Below are positions 58,789-64,000 of a stretch of DNA of 64,000 nucleotides, one piece after another. The DNA lies in assembly GCF_025499425.1 (NCBI RefSeq), contig NZ_JAIMCB010000002.1, forward strand, positions 1 through 64,000, read 5' to 3'. Numbering within the stretch: position 1 is the stretch's first letter; each line of letters opens with the position of its first letter. The notes beneath the pieces are model-generated. The model saw only the letters and a program-made list of their open reading frames with translations, made no database searches and was not told where the DNA came from. The position numbers were made by a program, and so were the translations under genes. The DNA comes from Acidiferrimicrobium sp. IK. GTDB lineage: Bacteria; Actinomycetota; Acidimicrobiia; Acidimicrobiales; Palsa-688.

Positions 58789-58810
58789 AACTTGACAGAT
58801 ACGTCGAGTT
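58789..58810. promoter_or_regulatory. Candidate TetR operator, dyad with 6-bp centre
   Basis: AACTTGAC (58789-58796) and GTCGAGTT (58803-58810) are inverted repeats with one mismatch. The dyad lies upstream of two crotonase genes that lead to a TetR gene at 60505, its likely ligand. Confidence 0.45.
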
Positions 58811-58847
58811 ACCCCGCCGCGCACCCGCCGGACCGACTGGAGAGACC

Positions 58848-59621
58848 ATGCCGTTCGCACCCACTCCGCACCTCCTCGTAGAGGCCGATGGCCCAGTGAC
58901 CATCGTCACGCTCAACAACCCCGAGATGCGCAACGCGTTCCTCGACGACATGCACGAGGGGATGCAAGAGATCTGGATGCACCTCGCCGCCGATCACTCG
59001 TGCCGTGCTGTGGTGCTCACCGGCGCCGGCAAGGCGTTCAGCGCCGGCGGCAACATCCCCGATTTCATCCGCAGCTACGAGGATCCCGACCACCGGCGGC
59101 TCTCCCTTAGGGGCGCCAAGCGGCTCATGGACGCCATGGCGGAGTTCCCGAAGCCGATCGTGGCCGCCATCAACGGGCCCGCCGTGGGCCTCGGCTGCAG
59201 CGTGGCCGTCAGCTGCGACCTGGTGCTGATCGCCGAGAGCACCTTCATGGCCGATACCCACGTCAACATCGGGCTGGTCTGCGGTGACGGCGGGGCGGTG
59301 GCTTGGCCGCTGATGATGAGCCTGCTCAAAGCCAAGGAATACTTGCTGACCGGTGAGCGCATTCCCGCCGCCGAGGCCGTGGCGCTCGGTCTGGCCAACC
59401 GGACCGTCCCCGACGACAAGCTCATGGAGGAGGCCACGGCCCTGGCCCACAAGCTCGCGGCCCAGCCGGCGCAGGCCCTCCAGGAGACCAAGCGGGCCCT
59501 CAACATGCACCTCCAGGCCGCCATCGCCCTGGTGGCGCCCTTTGCGCTCTCGGCCGAGGGCGAGTCGTTCGCCACCGAGGACGTCCGGCGGACCATCGAG
59601 ACCTTCAAAAAGCAGGCCTGA
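58848..59621 (+). CDS. Crotonase-family protein without classical glutamates
   Basis: A 257-residue crotonase: LNNPEMRNAFLDDMHEGM, AFSAGGNIPDF (oxyanion hole), GPAVGLGCSVAVSCDLVLIAESTFMADTHVNIGLVCGDGGAVAWPL. The two catalytic positions carry Ser (GLGCS) and His (DTHVNIG) instead of Glu, so it may be an isomerase, hydrolase or C-C lyase, not a hydratase. The ATG follows GGAGAGACC. The next crotonase starts 10 bp after its stop. Confidence 0.87.
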   Translation: MPFAPTPHLLVEADGPVTIVTLNNPEMRNAFLDDMHEGMQEIWMHLAADHSCRAVVLTGAGKAFSAGGNIPDFIRSYEDPDHRRLSLRGAKRLMDAMAEFPKPIVAAINGPAVGLGCSVAVSCDLVLIAESTFMADTHVNIGLVCGDGGAVAWPLMMSLLKAKEYLLTGERIPAAEAVALGLANRTVPDDKLMEEATALAHKLAAQPAQALQETKRALNMHLQAAIALVAPFALSAEGESFATEDVRRTIETFKKQA

Positions 59622-59631
59622 GACCCCGCCG

Positions 59632-60456
59632 GTGGCCACCGAACCCGACGCTGTCGAACCGGTCCTCCGGGAACTCGACCAGGGGGTCCTTCTCCTGACC
59701 CTCAACCGACCAGCGCGCAACAACGGCTGGACCCTCGGGATGGAGAACGCCTACTTCGACGCCCTGGCTGAGGGCGCAGCGGACCCCAAGGTGCGGGTCG
59801 TCGTGGTCACCGGCGCGGGCCGGTCCTTCTGCCCGGGGATTGACATGGAGGTGCTGTCCGCGGCGGTCGGCGGCACACACCTTCCGACCGAGGACAGGCG
59901 GCCGATGACCTTCGCTCGCACAGTCCCCAAACCGGTGATCGCCGCTATCAACGGTGCCTGCGCGGGGATCGGCTTCATCCAGGCCTGCGCCGCCGACATC
60001 CGGTTCGCTGCGAGGGGAGCCAAGCTGACCACGGCATTCGCACGCCGCGGCCTGCCGGCGGAGAACTCGATCTCCTGGCTGCTGCCGCGGCTGGTCGGCG
60101 CCGGGCGGGCGGCGGACCTCCTGTTGTCCTCACGAGTAATCCTGGCCGAGGAGGCCCATGCTATGGGACTCGTCGATCACCTGAGCGAGCCGGGACAGCT
60201 GATGGCCGACGCGATGGCCTATGCCAGGGACATGGCCCTCAACTGCTCTCCTCACTCGATGGCGGCGATCAAGCAGCAACTGGTGGCCGACTGGGAGCGA
60301 CCGGCGGAGTCGTCCCGGCTGGCGGCCATGCAGCTCGTTCACGAATTGCAGGAGGAGGACGACTTCTCCGAGGGCGTGCGCAGCTTCACGGATCGCCGAC
60401 CGCCATCGTATGAGGGACTCTCGATCGACCTCGGGGCACCGCCTCACGCGCCCTAG
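59632..60456 (+). CDS. Crotonase-family protein without classical glutamates
   Basis: A 274-residue crotonase starting with GTG: LNRPARNNGWTLGMENAYFDAL, SFCPGIDMEVL, NGACAGIGFIQACAADIRFAARGAKLTTAFARRGLPAENSISWLLPRLVG. Hydrophobic residues replace both catalytic glutamates. The unusual RNNGWT (for RNAxxx) near the CoA site and PGID for AGAD occur in a steroid/terpenoid-associated crotonase branch as I remember it. Co-transcribed with the preceding crotonase and probably the TetR gene. Confidence 0.85.
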   Translation: MATEPDAVEPVLRELDQGVLLLTLNRPARNNGWTLGMENAYFDALAEGAADPKVRVVVVTGAGRSFCPGIDMEVLSAAVGGTHLPTEDRRPMTFARTVPKPVIAAINGACAGIGFIQACAADIRFAARGAKLTTAFARRGLPAENSISWLLPRLVGAGRAADLLLSSRVILAEEAHAMGLVDHLSEPGQLMADAMAYARDMALNCSPHSMAAIKQQLVADWERPAESSRLAAMQLVHELQEEDDFSEGVRSFTDRRPPSYEGLSIDLGAPPHAP

Positions 60457-60481
60457 GGTGCAGCGGCCGCACGGGCGCTGG

Positions 60482-60496
60482 TCTAGGGCCCCTAGA
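60482..60496. promoter_or_regulatory. 15-bp perfect palindrome before the TetR gene
   Basis: TCTAGGGCCCCTAGA has 7-bp perfect arms around one base. It overlaps the -10 box of the TetR gene and is a candidate autoregulatory operator. Confidence 0.45.
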
Positions 60497-60498
60497 TT
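60493..60498 (+). promoter_or_regulatory. -10 box of the TetR gene (leaderless)
   Basis: TAGATT ends 6 nt before the GTG at 60505. Confidence 0.45.
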
Positions 60499-60504
60499 CG
60501 GCCC

Positions 60505-61116
60505 GTGGCCGAACACGTCTCGATCCATACACGGCGCTCCCGCGATCCCCGTGCCTCTCGCAGCAGGGAGGCTGTGCTCGAAGCCGCAGCGGAGCTTCTG
60601 TCGCAGGAGGGAACAGGCGCCATCACCCACCAGCGGGTCGCCGAGCGCTCCGGGGTCAGCCGCGCCACCATCTACCGCCATTGGGCGACGGCCGCCGACC
60701 TGCTCTACGCGACGATGGCCAACATCGACGAACCCTTCTTCCGCGAGGGTGACGGGCCCCTGCTGTCTTGGCTGCGCAAAGAGCTGCGGCGAGCCGTTCA
60801 GGACATGAGCCAGCCGGCCGCCGTGCAGTTCACGGCCTTCCTTATCGAGCGGGCGGCCCTGGAGCCGCCTGGCGCCGACCTCAGGGATCGGCTCCTGAGG
60901 CGGACGACGATCCCGTTAGAGCGGGCGCTGCGAAGAGCCGTGGCGGCCGGCGAACTGGTGGGGCTCCCCACCACCGACGACCTCCTGGCCGAGCTTCTAG
61001 GCCCGATACTGTTTCGCGTGGTCCATTCGGGTGGCGTGGCCGACGACGCGTTCATCGACCGGGTGATCGACCTGGCCCTCGCACCGTGGCTGGTCCGGGC
61101 CGAATCCAACGGTTAG
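60505..61116 (+). CDS. TetR-family regulator
   Basis: A 203-residue TetR protein: REAVLEAAAELLSQEGTGAITHQRVAERSGVSRATIYRHWATAADLL is the N-terminal HTH (about 19-68); the rest is a helical ligand domain ending VIDLALAPWLVRAE. A GTG start is supported by TAGATT 6 nt upstream. It follows two crotonase genes and may regulate them through the dyad at 58789. Convergent with the ferredoxin gene, 55 bp away. Confidence 0.87.
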   Translation: MAEHVSIHTRRSRDPRASRSREAVLEAAAELLSQEGTGAITHQRVAERSGVSRATIYRHWATAADLLYATMANIDEPFFREGDGPLLSWLRKELRRAVQDMSQPAAVQFTAFLIERAALEPPGADLRDRLLRRTTIPLERALRRAVAAGELVGLPTTDDLLAELLGPILFRVVHSGGVADDAFIDRVIDLALAPWLVRAESNG

Positions 61117-61171
61117 AGGCCGCTTCCGAGCGCCGCCTCGTAGGCGGCCCCCTCTGTGGCAGCCACCGGGG

Positions 61172-61372
61172 TCACCCCGCAGGCAGGAGGGATACGGCCC
61201 GCTCGGGACAGGCGGTTTCCGCTCGCTGTGCCGCCGCTTGCAACTCGGGCGGAACGCTCCCGTCGCCGACCACGCGCCCGTGGCCCTGCTCGTCGTCCTC
61301 GAACAGCTCCGGCGCCAGCGAGTAGCAGCGACCGTGTCCGGTGCAAGCGGCCGCGTCGATGAGGATCCTCAT
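61172..61372 (-). CDS. [3Fe-4S]-type ferredoxin, P450 electron donor
   Basis: A 66-residue ferredoxin: MRILIDAAACTGHGRCYSLAPELFEDDEQGHG with C-x5-C and a third cysteine in AETACPERAVSLLPAG. Three cluster cysteines and the C-x5-C spacing are typical of the [3Fe-4S] ferredoxins that serve actinobacterial P450s. Its ATG overlaps the P450 stop by 4 bp (ATGA), so the pair is co-translated and should work together with a ferredoxin reductase encoded elsewhere. Confidence 0.9.
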   Translation of the reverse strand: MRILIDAAACTGHGRCYSLAPELFEDDEQGHGRVVGDGSVPPELQAAAQRAETACPERAVSLLPAG

Positions 61373-62574
61373 GCCGCACCGCCGACGGGCGAAGCCGCGA
61401 CCGTTGCCGGGAAGATCACTGGAAGGGACTCGTAATGCAAAGTCCCCGATGGCCAGTGGACAGCCGGCCGAACGCCCTCTGCCAGCGTGAAGTCGGGTAT
61501 GAACGAGAGCCACTCTTCGACCACGATGCGCAGTTCCCGCCGGGCCAGGTGCGACCCGAGGCAGCGATGGATGCCGCCGCCGAAGCTCATGTGACCTCTG
61601 TCGCCGGCGCCCAGATCGATGCTGTCGGGGTGGTCCCGGTCCTGCCGGTTGACCGTCGCCAGACACAAGAAGGCGTACGCGCCGGACGGGATCGTCGTCC
61701 CGCACACCTCGACCGCCTGGGTCGTAACCCGAGGGGTCATGGGCGCGGGCAGTTCCAACCTGAGCACCTCCTCCACCAGCGGACCGGTGAGCTGCGGATC
61801 CGCGGCGATCCGTGCCCGCAGGCCGGGGTCCTCGCCCAAGGCGCGCAGCACGAAGCCGATGGCGGCGGTGACGGTGTCGAGGCCAGCGAGAATGAAGAGG
61901 AAGCACAACCCGAGGATCTCCTCGTTGGTCCAGGCATCCTCGCCCTCCATGGACAGGACCCGGCTCAACATGTCGTCGGCCGGCGTCGCTCGCTTCTCGT
62001 CGATGTACTCCTGGAGATAGCTGAACAGCGCCAGCCCCGCCTCCATCTGCTCGGGAGTGGCTTCGCCCACGCCACCCCCCGACGAACCGACGAGCACCTT
62101 GGTCCAAGCGATGAAGGTGTCCCGGTCCTCGAGGGGGAGCCCGAACAGGGTCATGATCACCTGCGCCGGGTAGAGCTTCGCCAAGTCGGCCATCACGTCA
62201 CAGCTTCCCCGGCCGGCGAACTCGCCGATGATCTCCCTCACCTGGCGACGCAGTTCGTCCTCGATGCCCCCGATCACGCGCGGGGCCAGCATCGGGTCGA
62301 GGAGGCGCCGGTAGCGGACGTGGGCAGGCGGGTCGATAGCGATGGGGATGAGCGGGACCGGGCTGCCGAGGCTGTCGAACGCCTTGGCCGAACTGAATAT
62401 CTCTGGGTGCTGGTGGGCGAAGCGAACCGCCTGCGGGCTGGTGAGGTACCAAAGCCCGTCGCGCTCGTACACGTCCCCAGGACCCCGAAAGTACGCCCAT
62501 CCTTCCGTGCGGTCGAAGGCCATCGGTGCGGCGTCGTAGAAGCTCGCGGCGGCGCCGCCAGTGTCGTGTGCCAT
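61369..62574 (-). CDS. Cytochrome P450 monooxygenase
   Basis: A 401-residue soluble bacterial P450. I-helix LFILAGLDTVTAAIGFVL (oxygen-activation AGxDT), K-helix VEEVLRLE (ExxR), and heme-ligand region MSFGGGIHRCLGSHLARREL with the cysteine thiolate. It should hydroxylate a hydrophobic substrate; terpenes or steroids fit the neighbourhood, but this cannot be read from the sequence. ATG 62574 is preferred because GGGGG is well spaced before it; the frame extends upstream through MRQIASQS. Divergent from the receiver/winged-helix gene, with a dyad between them. Confidence 0.93.
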   Translation of the reverse strand: MAHDTGGAAASFYDAAPMAFDRTEGWAYFRGPGDVYERDGLWYLTSPQAVRFAHQHPEIFSSAKAFDSLGSPVPLIPIAIDPPAHVRYRRLLDPMLAPRVIGGIEDELRRQVREIIGEFAGRGSCDVMADLAKLYPAQVIMTLFGLPLEDRDTFIAWTKVLVGSSGGGVGEATPEQMEAGLALFSYLQEYIDEKRATPADDMLSRVLSMEGEDAWTNEEILGLCFLFILAGLDTVTAAIGFVLRALGEDPGLRARIAADPQLTGPLVEEVLRLELPAPMTPRVTTQAVEVCGTTIPSGAYAFLCLATVNRQDRDHPDSIDLGAGDRGHMSFGGGIHRCLGSHLARRELRIVVEEWLSFIPDFTLAEGVRPAVHWPSGTLHYESLPVIFPATVAASPVGGAA

Positions 62575-62619
62575 CCCCCATCCCCCTGCATCTCGGTGTC
62601 CGGTCACGATATCGCTTTG

Positions 62620-62636
62620 TGAGGCAATTTGTCTCA
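62620..62636. promoter_or_regulatory. 17-bp dyad between the P450 and regulator genes
   Basis: TGAGGCAATTTGTCTCA has arms TGAGgCAA and TTGtCTCA, complementary except one position, around one base. It is 46 bp upstream of the P450 start and 81 bp upstream of the regulator start, a natural operator position. Confidence 0.5.
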
Positions 62637-62716
62637 TAACCGGGGGACCGCCCCAAGAGCCCCCCGCTGGGAGCGATATCATCGAGGCAGACGCTGTCAA
62701 GTCTGTACAGGGGGGA

Positions 62717-64000
62717 AATGGCCGTAGGTGGGGACGCAGGGGTCGCGGTCTCGGTAGCGCCGTCCCAGTTGACCGGGGACGTGTGCCCTGATTACCCGGT
62801 ACTGCTGGTCGGCCCGGTGGACGACGACGCACCGGGCCTGCGCGACTGGCTGGGCCGCAACGGGTGGCTGGTGACACTGGCCCCTGATGCCGACCGGGCC
62901 CGATGGCTGGCGTCGATCCAGAAGATCTCCGTTGCCCTGCTCACCGGCCCTCCCCCGCTCGTCTGGTCGACGGTTCACGCCATCCGTCCCGTGACCCTCG
63001 CGCCGATCGTCGTGCTCGGCTCTCCCCCCGCCGACGATGCCGCCGCGCTCGTGGCGGCCGGCGTCGATGCCATCGTCGAGGCCCGGAGCGGAACGGTGGG
63101 TATCGCAGCGCGCATCGCCGCCTTGGTGCGCCGGGCTGACAGCAGCTGGGAGCCGGGAGTCCGCTTCCTCGCCGCGGGAGATCTTTGCGTCGACCTCCGC
63201 GCCCAGCAGTGCCGCCTGCGCGACCAGCCCCTTCACCTGTCCCCGACCGAGTACGCCCTCCTGACGTTTCTCATGCGCCAGCCCGGACAGGCGTTGACCA
63301 CCGAGGTGATCGTGCGAAAGGTGTGGGGATGGTTGCCGACCGATGGCCGCAACACGCTCCGGATCTTCGTCAACCGACTGCGCCGCAAGCTGGACGACGA
63401 TCCTCGCCAGCCGCGCTACATCGCTTCGGTGCGCGGCACGGGCTACCGCTTCGCTGCGGACGTGACCGAGCTCGGTGACGTCGGCACGCCGGGGGCCGCC
63501 CCCGGCGACGACGGGGCGTCGCTGCTGCGGGCCGTGACAGCCTTGAGCCAGGCGCTGGCCGTTTGCCGCTCGGTAGAGGATGCCGGCGCCGAGCTGCTGG
63601 CCCGCATCGACGAGACAGGCTACGCAGACGCGATGGCAGTGTTCCGCACGATCGGCGAGGGGATGCGGCTGGTGGCCGAACGCCACATGCCGCCCGCCTG
63701 GCACGATCGGGTTGCGGACGGCGTCCCCCTGCTCCCCTCCTTCGCCAGCGCCCACAGCGTTATGACCAACGAACCGGTCCAGTTCGCGGACATCGCGGCG
63801 CGCGGCGAGCAGTTCACGGCGACCGCCGACCACCTAGTGGCGGCGGGCTACCGAGCGTGCCTCTTCCTCCCAATATTGCGCGACGATCGGGTGTGGGGCC
63901 ACCTGGGCCTTGTCCGCCGGTCGCCCGAGGCGTTCGATGCCACGGGAACCGCCTTCCTCAGGGCGATGTGCGCAGTGTTCAGCCTAGGGCTGAATCGCTC
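62717..64000 (+). CDS. Degenerate receiver, winged-helix and GAF regulator (partial)
   Basis: An open frame of 428 codons that runs off the end of the window, so the C-terminus is missing. Residues about 26-140 have a receiver-like fold (PVLLVGPVDDDAPGLRDWLGRNGW, APIVVLGSPPADDAAALVAAGVDAIVEA), but the strand that should end in the phosphoacceptor Asp reads SVALLTGPPP. Residues about 141-250 are an OmpR/PhoB winged helix (LHLSPTEYALLTFLMRQPGQALT, RNTLRIFVNRLRRKL, GYRFAADV). From about 268 a GAF-like domain follows (LLRAVTALSQALAVCRSVEDAG, LFLPILRDDRVWGHLGLVRRSPEAFD). ATG 62717 follows CAGGGGGGAA. DNA binding is probably controlled by the GAF ligand, not phosphorylation. Confidence 0.85.

Overview
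The window is high-GC DNA that looks like the chromosome of a free-living actinobacterium. I infer this from an Rpf-like cell-wall factor, aminotransferase and IlvX-like proteins of mycobacterial type, a KstR2-like TetR, a mycofactocin-type short-chain dehydrogenase, many acyl-CoA dehydrogenases, many GTG starts and -10 boxes only 6-7 nt before start codons. An uncultured or soil member of Acidimicrobiia would fit, but nothing in the window proves the class. No rRNA, tRNA or CRISPR array was seen.

Layout. 0.1-16.2 kb is mostly housekeeping: a crotonase-fold protein, a BisC-like molybdoenzyme and a DapC-like aminotransferase in one leftward operon, then an Rpf-like protein, a STAS protein, an FNT channel, an SOS-box helicase, maf-dusB, an alkyltransferase-like protein, a glycosyltransferase, a nitroreductase, PPK2 and an IlvX-like enzyme. 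16.2-26.9 kb is an aromatic meta-cleavage island lying between two oppositely oriented IS630-family copies, one a remnant and one nearly complete but frameshifted. It holds HpaI-, HpaE-, HpaH-, HpaG-, HpaB- and HpaC-like proteins, a VOC dioxygenase, an alpha/beta hydrolase and a KstR2-like TetR. Two palindromes fitting the KstR2 consensus overlap all four divergent promoter elements of the island. 27-33.5 kb carries a LigD-type primase-polymerase, a GH31 glycosidase, a TesB thioesterase, an SRPBCC protein, a DivIVA-domain protein and a flavodoxin-like protein.

33.5-62.6 kb is a dense acyl-CoA catabolic region. It has three acyl-CoA dehydrogenase gene pairs, three CoA ligase domains (one fused to a crotonase domain), four SDRs, two MaoC-type proteins, a DUF35 protein and an Ltp-like thiolase, three further crotonases, an aldehyde dehydrogenase and a P450 with its ferredoxin. 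GntR, TetR and tandem-TetR regulators are interspersed. Together this resembles the machinery actinobacteria use to shorten steroid or terpenoid side chains and open rings, but the substrate cannot be read from sequence. The window ends inside a regulator with a degenerate receiver domain, a winged helix and a GAF domain.

Starts were chosen from ATGA/GTGA overlaps, Shine-Dalgarno spacing or -10 boxes. All functional names rest on motif reading and remembered family sequences; no search was run.
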